The notes under the pieces: model-generated
What the model saw: the letters and a program-made list of their open reading frames with translations, nothing else
What the model was told of the DNA's origin: nothing
Database searches by the model: none
Source: Echinarachnius parma
Taxonomy: Eukaryota > Echinodermata > Echinoidea > Clypeasteroida > Echinarachniidae
NCBI GenBank assembly: GCA_037951105.1
Contig: JBAMJV010002050.1
Location: 56,801-120,800, forward strand
DNA: 64,000 nucleotides
Direction: 5' to 3'
Part shown: piece after piece, positions 10,742 to 20,441 of the stretch
How the letters are laid out: every line of letters starts with the position of its first letter
How positions within the stretch are numbered: position 1 is the first letter of the stretch
Position numbers and translations under genes: made by a program

Positions 10742-12120
10742 CTTAGTTTCATGGGAGCTCAATGCCCTAGACTATATCGATGGCTCTATACAGGATTACG
10801 TGGATCCATCTTTTCCTCGCTATGCCCTTTAAAAATACGTTACGAGTAGGTTCACTATTGTATACAATTTTAACACCCATGATAGGAGTTGCAAATGTCT
10901 GAAATCTAAAAGCTTTTAAAAATATGAAGACAGGCTGACTTTTTCCTACTCAGTTTAACATTCACATGGTAGGGTAGTATATCAGGACAAATTTGTTTTG
11001 CATAAGCATATTGCAATATGGGAGAAATAAAAACAAACTTGATTTTCTCGGAATGGTATAAAGTGCAACCCCTTTTGCAAACAAACTGAAATGGATCTAA
11101 CCCCTTTTGAAAAAAAGAAGATTTTTCTTAGCCATTTGTTAACACTTTTTGATGGGAATTTCAACTTTTCTTTGGTATCATCTTATAGAGCTACTAAAAA
11201 TCAATACATTAAGACAACAAAATCAAATTTGATGAAAATAGATCTAACCCCTTTTGAAAATGAGCTCTTATTATATAAATGTAATATATAATTGGGACCA
11301 CATGAACCCAACACCAAACACTGGCAGCCATTTCGAGAAAATGGCGCCCATGGCCACAATGAGTACTTTCTATAGGTGGCTCGATGTCTAAACTTGTTTA
11401 CCTAGTACTTATACCTAGTTGTCACGTATACGTGTTTTCACGCTTTTATCATAAAGTGCACATTTAAAGTTGGGCAGCTTACTTAATTCCTGAAAAGAGA
11501 CTTATGAACAATACCAGCGGCATGCCACAGCTGGGTCGTCCAGATTCAGGTATTGTATAGTCATAGTATTCACGGAAACACTCCCTTAGAAAATCAGAAA
11601 ATCAATACAAGTTTAATGGACAAATAATACACATGATGCTGAGTAGGCCAGTAGCCAGGCATGGCACGGGGTCCACTTTTCTATCGGCGGGTCTCAGCAG
11701 TCAGCCATCTAAACTGGTAGCGATCTCCCCCTCCCCCTACCCCCCTACCCCCCCCCCCCCCCCCGGCTTGCACAACTCAAACCAGTGGTCTTGGTCTCGG
11801 CAACGATCGATCTCGGGCCCGTTTTTCCAAATTACGTACCCCCCTACCCCCCCCCCCCCCCCCGAAAAATACTGGCTATACGGGCCTGCTTTTATTTAGC
11901 CCAATTATGAGTTACAAAGGATGGGTTTCTTTTCTTCATAACGTTTATTCAACGATGTTTAACCGCATCAATTCCTTAATTCGTTAATTCAAGCAATGAC
12001 AATGGATGTCTTGTTGAAAGTTCTTCCCAGGTTTACTGGTGTGGCCCCTAATTTCTATAGTCGTATATAGGAGGCGGGGTCTTAGGGGTTTACAGACCCC
12101 CTGCAGTTTTGAAAGAGGCC
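10742..12120. other. AT-rich spacer, no gene
   Basis: I see no splice-consistent coding exon. A phrase GATCTAACCCCTTTTGAAAA occurs at about 11,094 and again near 11,240. C-tracts at about 11,748-11,764 and 11,844-11,863 follow CCCCCTACCCCC runs, a pattern like the tract-bearing MITEs of the window. Confidence 0.35.
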
Positions 12121-12312
12121 GATGATAATATTCTGGCTAAAAGCACCCGAAATTCGGGCAAACTCATAATTGTCTTCGGTCAAACTCATATCATTTAGGG
12201 CAAAAACTTTTCATATTCGGGCAAAATCATATCGTATTCGGAAAACTCATATCATATTCGGGAAAAGCATGTAAATTCGGGCAAGATCATGTCATATTCG
12301 GGAAAAGTCATC
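12121..12312. repeat. Degenerate ~30-bp tandem repeat
   Basis: About six imperfect units share the core ATTCGGGCAAAATCAT or CATATTCGGGAAAA with 25-35 bp spacing. No coding signal. Confidence 0.65.
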
Positions 12313-13605
12313 AAAAGAATAGGCTATGATATTTTTGGGGCGGTTAATTTGTGGTATACAATCTTTGTTTTTGTGCTTGTCGGGTGAAAATTGGAAATAT
12401 ATATGGCAAAAGACCTCATCAGCCCCCTAGACAAATAATTGTGTGACCATGCTAATTTGTATACATTGCATAGGGGATATGCATATAATAAAGACAAGCA
12501 ATGGGATGATGGGAAAATCATGATTAAATCTATGGCAACAATTATCACATTTCTGCTTTGGCAACGATTGGCGGTATTTAAGATGTTATTTACAAGGACA
12601 TAATTATGACTTGAGAAGTTGTGCGAAATTTAAGAAAATGGGGATTTTAGCCTGGAGGAAAAACCCTTGAACCTGCAATATTTGAACAATGTTGTTGCAT
12701 GGATCGATCCTGTACTAGTATTCAATTTTTATTATTTTAATATCTCATAATGATTCCAATTTCAAAAACACAAATTTGTAGGCCTACTCTCTAGGGTAAT
12801 CATGTAGTAATAATTAAGGTACGTCAATCGGCTACTTACTTCTCACTGCATCATCGTGTTATTGAAGCGGCGTCAATGATTGTGATCAAAGCAGCGAGAG
12901 AGTCTTACAAAAATAATGTTTAGGTTAATGAATTAGTACAAACAGACATTAATTTAAGTTTTAATTGTATTGTAATAATGTCGAGCCTTTAAAAGCTACT
13001 TAAAATCTTGGTTTTGCATTTTGGTAACCAAAACCTGCACCACATCAATATAATAAACTGTTCATTTAACCACCTCCGGTCTTCTTTATTTCAAAATGAT
13101 TTTCAGAAATTAATACAATTACAAACAAAACAAAACGTTAAGGTTAAGCGCATATTTTATTCATTCTTTTCAATTTGATATCTTTTTGTCCATAATCAAA
13201 CGAAAATTATGTATAAAATCATTTTCAGTAACTCTTCTTCTATCTAGAATAGTTAATAATATTGTTGAAAATTTAATGACAAATCAACTAAATTTGCTTT
13301 CTAGTAACATCAATATCATAATAGTAATTTTTGGATTTATACGTAGGCTACATCATGGCTTTGTCATACAAATATTGTTTTATAACATTTTCAGAATATA
13401 TATAAAACACAATAAAACAAAAACATGAATCAATGAACCAAGTTGAGAACAAAACGGACACATTCATTACTTTCCTTCATTTTCCATTTATTTTGTACAA
13501 AATGTTAAATGAACTAAAAAACTGCACATTAATTTAATTACAAAATATATATTGCATTTAACGTAAATGATGAGGCACCAAGGAGGGGAAAAGGGGAGAA
13601 CTTGG
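12313..13605. other. AT-rich spacer, no gene
   Basis: Stops are frequent in all frames. An 80-codon frame at 13,186-13,428 is highly AT-biased, Ile/Asn rich and has no recognisable motif; it is probably chance. Confidence 0.35.
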
Positions 13606-13712
13606 CCCCAATAATGAAGACAAACATGAGGATGAAATCATGTGAGCCCGACACCCCGCCCCCCCCCCCCACCCCCTCATCTGTTCGACCACGCTACGCC
13701 AGCGCCACTGAC
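13606..13712. mobile_element. Fragment of the poly-C hAT-like family, inverted orientation
   Basis: The order is reversed relative to 8.0-8.7 kb: GGATGAAATCATGTGAGCCC, a C-tract, CTGTTCGACCACGCTACGCC, then CCACTGACGTCGTCA. The terminus ACGCTACGCCAGCGCCACTG is the inverted hAT-like end. Confidence 0.5.
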
Positions 13713-13731
13713 GTCGTCAACAAAATAAGAA

Positions 13732-15044
13732 CGGTTGTTGTTGTTGTTGTTGTTGTTTAGAGTTTATTGGCGGTTCATTCAATTTGAATATTTTCGCCAA
13801 TAACCGTATTTTAATTCTTCTCATTAATTTTCTTTATTTTAATATTTTCATTATTTTGTTTCTTCTTTTCTTTCTTTTGGGGGTGCATAAACGTTTTCAA
13901 ACCATCGATAAACAAAACCAAAATTAAAGTCATCATCGGGCCAACCCGGCTCGGTACGTTGAGCAGGCTTCTCAACTGACGAATCAGTCTAGGCCCCCCG
14001 ATGCATGGAGATGCGCTCTGGTCGCCTTCGTTCTATTTTGCACCTGCATCCGATTCCAAAAAACAAAACAAAATTATATATCAAATCAAATCAACTCAAA
14101 AAAGAGATTTTCAATTATTCAAGAACATACAAGGTAGCAAACATTTTGGGGCTTTGAAAGTGAAAGTGCAAAGTGCAGGATGTAATTTACTAATTATTTA
14201 CATAAACAAGTACAAAAGAAAGTTACACATTACTTTTTCAGCAACATTTATATGCTGATCAAACCAGCTTCAGAGGCCTGCACAGCTATGTCCTGTAAAC
14301 AGTCTCTGTTCCGGCTTGAGCATGCATATAATTTTACGAGAGCCAAACATAATTATATACAAAAACAATTTCAATACAAACTCTTAATATTATACGGGTA
14401 ATCTCCCGGTTCTTCTTACATAATCAACGAGAGCTTGTTGGAGGGGTCGCTCTAAAGAATTTAACAAAGTCATTATTTTTTCTTCTTCATATAAACCTGT
14501 TTCAGCCATCAACATGGCCCTTTGAACTATGTACTCTGGACACTGACACAACAAATGTGTAATAGTTTCAAATATACCCTCACAATTAGGGCAATACCCA
14601 GTATCGTGTTTTTTCAAGACACATACATTTACATTTAACCCAATGTTTCCCATTCTTAAACAGTGCAATATACTTTCATTTTTTCTATTATTTAATTTAC
14701 ATATATATACTCTTAACATTCTTTTGCACATCTGACATGATTCAGTTCCTTCCCATCTTGTCTGCCATTTAACATACATTCGTTTCCTTATAATACTATT
14801 AATTTCATACCTTGCTAATTTATTATCAATTTCTATTTCTTTTTTCAAACCTCGTTTCGCTTCTATATCCACAATCTCATTACCATTAAGTCCACAATGA
14901 CTGGGAATCCATTCAAAAAACACAAAAGTCCTTTTAATCTTCAATTGTGAACACAAATTTAAAATTTCATGTATGTACAGGAAGTTCCTCTTTGTGACTC
15001 TTTATGGCTAATTGTACAGAACTTAAAGAGTCGCTAAAGGTGGG
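13732..15044 (-). pseudogene. Non-LTR retrotransposon 3' end: RNase H and C-terminal frame, broken
   Basis: Reading leftward from about 15,040 the minus strand encodes FSDSLSSVQLA, the usual start of the RNase H domain of I/R1-type LINEs. A frameshift follows near 14,985. An open stretch from 14,956 to 14,390 (188 codons) then has WIPSHCGLNGNEIVD (RNase H active-site and histidine segment), HCLRMGNIGLN and a CPNCEG...ETITHLLCQCP Cys/His cluster, all typical of the C-terminus of these elements. The 3' UTR runs on to a (GTT)n tail near 13,735. The 5' portion is missing: the LINE stops where the CGATC-rich element begins. A second copy of its 3' UTR lies at 18,213-18,745. Confidence 0.8.
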
Positions 15045-15621
15045 TTCCCACTGCCGATCCGATCAACTCGATCAAGCTCGATCGCCCAATCGGCACATTT
15101 TTACCCCGACCAATCTCGACCAAATGCTTGATCGTCCTTAGACACGATCTCTTCCCGACTGCTATTCGATCGTTTACGACCCACATCCGACCATTCACGA
15201 CTTCTTCGCGACGTATACTTGACAACAACTTCGATCTCTACTCGATCATTCCGATGCATATACGATCCCTATACGATACGTACTAGACCATCTAGACCAA
15301 CTGGACGTCAACACGATCTCTACACGAACTCGACTCGAGCAGGTCGACCTGCTCGTACAGGAGTCGACGATGAGTCGTGAATTCGTTGTGTTTGCAGAAG
15401 TCATTACCGACAGCCGATATTACAGTATTCGCTTTTGGATCAATAATCAATACTTATATTAATGTTAAGATTAAGAATAATTATTTAGACTAAGATTAAT
15501 AATAATATTAAGATTAAGACCAAGACAAACGTAACACAATTTCCCTTTAAAGCAGCACCCCAGAGCCATCCCGCTGAGGGTCCCCTATCACGACCGCCCC
15601 TGCCGGAGCTATCATGGAACA

Positions 15622-15800
15622 CAGTGGCGTAGCTACGGGGGGGGGGGGGGGGGGGCACGGGGGTGGAGCACGTGCCCCCCCCCCCAATAATTTCGAAAAA
15701 ACAATAGAAAACATAAGGGGCCATTTTTTGAAGAAAATTTTTTTTTTCGTGCCCCCCCCCCCCCCCCCCCCCCAATCAGTCCGACCACGCTACGCCACTG
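15622..15800. mobile_element. hAT-like MITE with perfect 8-bp target duplication
   Basis: The ends CAGTGGCGTAGC and GCTACGCCACTG are perfect inverted repeats. The 8-mer ATGGAACA stands at 15,614-15,621 and again at 15,801-15,808. CAG.GGCG ends and an 8-bp duplication are hallmarks of hAT elements. The element contains a poly-G tract near its left end and poly-C tracts in the middle and right, so its arms can also pair through G:C homopolymers. Confidence 0.9.
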
Positions 15801-16288
15801 ATGGAACAAGTCCTTGCACATCTGTGCAAACAAATAAACTGCGATGTGCTATGTCTTCAAGAGACTATACCCAGTTATACTATACACAAAACATTTTAAA
15901 AACATTTCCGTAAGGTCCCAAAGTTGTTAACCTTAAATGTTTTCTAACAAACAGTATAAAAAAAACCATTATATTTTTTTTAGTGAATGTTTTAATAATA
16001 ATAATACAACATTCAATTAAATGTTATTTTTGAAACATATTAACAATATATTAAAACAGAAATAATATTTTCAGATAAATAATGTTGTGAAGAATGTTTT
16101 ATAAAAAACAAATGCCACTCTATTTTAAATGTTAAGACAATATTTTCCAGGAAACAAAATATGAAAAACATTTGTTAAATGTTGATTTTGTTTTCTTAGA
16201 TAAAACATTTACTACTAATGTCATACCTTGATGTTTTTAAAATGCAAGAGCGGGACATTTTATAAACGTATATTCAAAATGTCCTTAA

Positions 16289-16527
16289 AGGTAAAGACCA
16301 GTTTCGGAAACGCCCCCCCCCCCCCCCTCTCAAAAAATGAAATGAAAGCTCTTATTACCAATAATGTGAAAGAATGTAGGCATAGATATATATCGCCCAT
16401 ACGCCATGTACGCTACGTGTATTACGAAATACTGATTTTTACCACACAAGCCCTATTTCAATACATATTCAACAATAATGACCAATATAGATGTATTCGG
16501 CTACTTTCCCGAAACTGGACTTGGGCT
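16289..16527. mobile_element. TTAA-flanked MITE, 239 bp
   Basis: TTAA occurs at 16,285-16,288 and at 16,528-16,531. The inverted ends are AGGTAAAGACCAGTTTCGG and CCGAAACTGGACTTGGGCT, with mismatches. The parallel copy of the host repeat at about 17,440 lacks the insert. It contains a poly-C tract at about 16,312-16,327. A 110-codon frame over 16,228-16,560 is not a gene. Confidence 0.7.
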
Positions 16528-16684
16528 TTAAAGCAGAAACTTTATGTTATAATGACATAATCAAAGATTATGCTACAATATTCCAATAACGTTTAAACAA
16601 CATTACGATTAAAATGTTTTAGATTCAAATTTATGACGTTTAAACGATGATTTTACAAAATGTTTCATTTTATCACAAATTTAA

Positions 16685-17198
16685 AGGGGTAGTTTAGTTT
16701 TGGTAGAGAGGGCGCTGCACATCAAAACAAAATTTGCGAGGTAATGAAAAACTGAGTGTCGAATTTGAGAACGTGCAATTTTAATGGCAGAATGAGCTTT
16801 ATTTGGTCAAAATCGACCCAGAAACGGCTGAAATATCAATAAATATATCTGATCTTATAATTATTTGGGGCCCAAATAATTAGATGATATGTCGACAAAA
16901 AAAATGCTTGCACTTTTTACAAAAATGTCAAAAGCATTTTTAAGTTGTTGATGATCTCGCTATTTAATAATCATCACATACATAATTTTGTATGAAAAAT
17001 GGTTGAAACCAATGCCTTTTTAAAAAGCACCCTCTTGTGTTTTAATTGCTCTTTTTGAATGATAACAGGCTTTTTACTTAGAGGCTTGTAATTTTGTATA
17101 CCTTTCGAGCATGGTGGAGTTATAACTATTAGTTTATAATGTTACTGTGTGAGGTTTTGGCTACTAAAGTTCAGCCTTACCAAAACTAAACTACCCCT
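16685..17198. mobile_element. TTAA-flanked MITE, 514 bp
   Basis: TTAA at 16,681-16,684 and 17,199-17,202 flanks near-perfect inverted ends (AGGGGTAGTTTAGTTTTGG left, CCAAAACTAAACTACCCCT right). AGGG-type termini with TTAA suggest the Kolobok or piggyBac group. Non-coding. Confidence 0.85.
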
Positions 17199-17590
17199 TT
17201 AACATTTGAAAAAAGCTCTTTATACTAAAATAGAAAAGGTCATAATTCATGATGTCTAATACTCGCATGATATTCTGCATCAATGTTTAAAAGACAATTT
17301 CTAGAAAATGTAAGGTGAGAAACATTTTTTAAATGTTGATTTATTTCTTAAATAAAAACATTTACTACTAATGTAAATAAATGAATGTTTTTAAAATGCT
17401 AGAGCGAAACATTTTATAAAAGTCTCTTTAAAATGTCATTAATACATGAACTTGATGTTATAATGACATACTAACAGATTTAGCTACAATATTCCAATAA
17501 CGTTTAAACAACATTACGATTGAAATGTTTTAGATTCAAATTTATGACGTTTAAAAGATGATTTTACAAAATGTTTCATTTGATCACAAA

Positions 17591-17591
<1 letters not shown>

Positions 17592-17647
<56 letters not shown>

Positions 17648-17663
17648 GTCGTCGTCATCATCG

Positions 17664-17695
<32 letters not shown>

Positions 17696-17704
17696 GTCAT
17701 CATC
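17592..17704. repeat. (CAT)n microsatellite
   Basis: About 37 CAT/CGT triplets with a few TCG interruptions in the middle. It produces artefact frames of poly-Ser and poly-Ile. Confidence 0.95.
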
Positions 17705-18035
17705 TCACTCAATGTCAGCAGTAGTGCACACTCTACATTTAGCTCTTCGTGCTCGGGATGTGATCGAGTGCGCTCGAGTAGCAGTCAAAAAATGAGAGTA
17801 GCGGTTTAAGGAAGTCGCGTAGCGCTCGTGTAGCGGTCGAGTTGTTCCTAAAAACAGATCGAACCATGATCGAGTTGATCGGGAACCAATCGTGTCGTAG
17901 TCGAGTATAGATCGAGATGATCGGTGGAAAAAATCCATCCGGACCAAACTAGATCTCTATACGATCGTTTCCCGACCAGCTAGACCTCCCACTCGATCAA
18001 TACACGATCGCTGTTCGATCGCTTGCCTTCTCGAC

Positions 18036-18078
18036 CCCTACACGAATATTTTTGACTGTCAAAAATATTCGTGTAGGG
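18036..18078. repeat. Perfect 21-bp-arm hairpin with 1-nt centre
   Basis: The arms at 18,036-18,056 and 18,058-18,078 are exact reverse complements (beginning CCCTACACGAATATT) separated by one T. It lies inside the right CGATC-rich zone of the 15,045-18,211 element. Confidence 0.9.
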
Positions 18079-18212
18079 AGCGGGACCATGCCGATCAAGG
18101 TAGATCGACCCCGATCGCCCTTGCCGAGCGAGCCCGAACAGGCAAAAATATGCCAAAATAGCCTGATCGGGCTTGATCGAGTTGATCTGATCGGCAGTGG
18201 GAACCCAGCTTA

Positions 18213-18745
18213 AACGGTTGTTGTTGTTGTTTAGAGTTTATTGGCGGTTCATTCAATTTGAATATTTTCGCCAATAACTAAATATTATTTTAATTCTTCT
18301 CATTAATTTTCTTTATTTTAATATTTGCATTATTTGTATTTCTTCTTTTCTTTCTTTTGGGGGTGCATAAACGTTTTCAAACCATCGATAAACAAAACCA
18401 AAATTAAAGGCATCATCGGGCCAACCCGGCTCGGTACGTTGAGCAGGCTTCTCAACTGACGAATCAGTCTAGGCCCCCCGATGCATGGAGATGCGGTCTG
18501 GTCGCCTTCGTTCTATTTTGCACCTGCATCCGATTCCAAAAAACAAAACAAAATTATATATCAAATCAAATCAACTCAAAAAAGAGATTTTCAATTATTC
18601 AAGAACATACAAGGTAGCAAACATTTTGGGGCTTTGAAAGTGAAAGTGCAAAGTGCAGGATGTAATTTACTAATTATTTACATAAACAAATTATACAAAA
18701 GAAAGTTACGCATTACTTTTTCAGCAAAATTTATATGCTGATCAA
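18213..18745 (-). mobile_element. Second copy of the LINE 3' UTR
   Basis: Nearly identical, over about 500 bp, to 13,735-14,258. Both begin with a (GTT)n tail and GAGTTTATTGGCGG, and both carry the same spurious + strand frame of 85-86 codons. The copy stops near GCTGATCAAACCA, so it is 5'-truncated. The two copies flank the 3.2-kb inverted-repeat element. Confidence 0.8.
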
Positions 18746-19734
18746 ACCATGCTGATCAAACGGTATCGTTACGTTAGTAGTCTTGTTTGCAGTCGGATAT
18801 GGGATTTTGACGTCAAAACATACAGAACGACGCGCTCCTTGGCGATTAGTAGGACCCGAATCCCGTGGCTGCCGATCTTCACCCAGATTGTAAGATAATT
18901 GCCATAAATATTTATCTGAAGTTTTTATATCTCGATGCGGTATGAATTGTAGGGATTAATTGGGCTTAATTGTAGATGCCAAAGCCGGGATACTCGTTGC
19001 ATTTTCTATTAATATAAGTAACTCCTTAACTTGGGAATCCTTCTCAAGTTGAGGAGCTTTTTCAGCGGACCCAGTTGGTCTTTCTCGCCTGCCACTCCGG
19101 GGGCAGAACCACAGCTTGTGTACATGGGCTCTGGCTCTGCCGTTGCCGCCGGGCGCATTGCCATTGCCGTAAATTAATAGCAATTTAGACTCTATTTTGG
19201 CTAAATTACAGTGCGTTAGATCCATTACAAGTTACAGGCAATACCACAGATGACGTATGAGCTGTATATAGCATCTGCAATTTATCTAATCACACAACAA
19301 GTAGGAGTTCAAGTAGCATGAATTTCATAAATTAACAATGACTGTCAACATTGTCAATGACAATGTCATGATTTGCAGGGGTGGATTTGCTGGCAAGCTT
19401 ATGGCATGCTGTGCAATCATGTGCATGAATGATGGCTGATATACAGACTGGTCTGTCTATTCTGCAAATAAACCAAATGATTATGCCAAAAGGCAAAGCC
19501 GGCATAGCCCATAGGCCGCATAGGGCCGACTCGTCATACCTATATAATTCAAGGGGCTTACTGCGTAAAGGGCCAATACTTGCATGCAGACAGAGGTAAA
19601 CTTTTTGTGAACTTCATTTACCATAGGCATGATAGGCATAGAGGCTAGAGAACCTTTAACGAAGGCACGCAGCAGCATTAGCCCCTTGACTTGCAGGGGT
19701 GAGAGAACCTGGCCAGCAGCAAATTAGAATTGCA
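18746..19734. other. Spacer upstream of the aldo-keto reductase gene
   Basis: An 89-codon minus frame at 18,956-19,225 (Arg/Gly rich centre) has no domain that I recognise and no clear splice context; it might be transposon-derived. No promoter element is recognisable with confidence. Confidence 0.3.
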
Positions 19735-19995
19735 GGGGGGCGGCGGGCGAATTCGCCCCCGAAATGCCCAGTTTAAGAGCCCCCGAAAAAGAGTTTTTTT
19801 TGGTGCATTTTTTGGATTTATTTTTGGATTTTCTGTTCGGATCGTGATGGAATGCCAATCAGATGATCACTTACAGCATTAGAGCTTAATAATAGTAGCC
19901 CCTGAAATTCGAAAAAAAGAGAAATTATAAAAGTAGCCCCCGAAAAATTCCATAAAATCAAAAAGGGAGCCCCTGAAATATAAATATTAATTTTT
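19735..19995. repeat. Dispersed repeat (CGGGCGAATTCGCCCCCG), copy 1
   Basis: Starts GGGCGGCGGGCGAATTCG and contains reiterated AGTAGCCCC(C/T)GAAA units, ending AATATTAAT..TTCCCTG. A close copy lies at 30,826-31,046 in the same orientation inside the last AKR intron. Confidence 0.7.
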
Positions 19996-20243
19996 TCCCT
20001 GTATCTATACCACTAGAACAAACTTTATGTACTGAGTGATGTTTCCATTAACCCCTTGCCTACAGGAACCGAGTGGGCTGTGTACAAAGTCTATGGCCGG
20101 GGATTTCATAATCTCCAAGTGAACGGGTTGAATAACCCGTATAGTGGTGACATTTTTGTGAAAATGTCTTTAAAATGAAAGGCGAGCTTTTATCGCTTTA
20201 CTCGAAACTTGTTTTGCTCTCCAGATTGAGTCTTTGACCAGCC

Positions 20244-20441
20244 ATGGACAGAAGCGTAACTCTCAAGAACGGCATTGCCATGCCCATTGTGGGACTCGGG
20301 ACGTGGAAGCTGAAAGCTGATGAGATGGACAGAGCAGTGAACGCTGCATTAGATGCGGGATACAGGCACTTTGACTGCGCCTTCTGCTATGGCAACGAGA
20401 AAGAGTTTGGCGAAGCACTGAAAGGAGGGATGCAGAGATTG
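20244..20441 (+). CDS. AKR exon 1 (codons 1-66)
   Basis: Starts [14 protein letters not shown] and holds the first barrel strands with GLGTW and [16 protein letters not shown], which carries catalytic D44 and Y49. The donor is TTG|GTGAGG, phase 0. The reading frame runs on for 18 codons past the donor before a stop, but family alignment places the junction here (GGMQRL then NLKREEIF). Confidence 0.9.

Larger units (their letters stand above)
16095..17591. repeat. Tandem duplication (~450 bp) split by two TTAA elements
   Basis: The stretch at 16,130-16,284 (AAACATTTACTACTAATG, then AAAATGC.AGAGCG..ACATT) is repeated at about 17,285-17,440. The stretch at 16,540-16,680 (TTCCAATAACGTTTAAAC, ATTCAAATTTATGACG) is repeated at 17,452-17,592. 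The copies were once adjacent; the first is interrupted at 16,289-16,527 and the junction by 16,685-17,198. Confidence 0.7.
15045..18211. mobile_element. 3.2-kb terminal-inverted-repeat element rich in CGATC motifs, with nested insertions
   Basis: The left end GGGTTCCCACTGCCGATC (15,047) and right end GATCGGCAGTGGGAACCC (ending about 18,207) are inverted, and similarity continues inward (ATCAACTCGATCAAGC on both sides). Possible TAAA flanks are seen at both edges. About 350-450 bp inside each end are crowded with short CGATC, GATCG and CGACC motifs, including the perfect 20-bp palindrome at 15,336-15,355 and the hairpin at 18,036-18,078. The middle holds a hAT-like MITE, two TTAA elements, a tandem repeat and a (CAT)n array. 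No transposase frame was found; probably non-autonomous. Superfamily unknown. Confidence 0.65.

Noticed and set aside
14001-14258. Small conserved gene (85 codons, also at 18,481-18,741)
   Set aside because: Conservation is explained by both lying in the LINE 3' UTR copies on the opposite strand; no domain or start context.
17558-17809. Poly-Ile / poly-Ser proteins
   Set aside because: Created by the (CAT)n microsatellite.
18956-19225. Possible exon on the minus strand upstream of AKR
   Set aside because: No recognised domain, no confident splice sites; left as unexplained.
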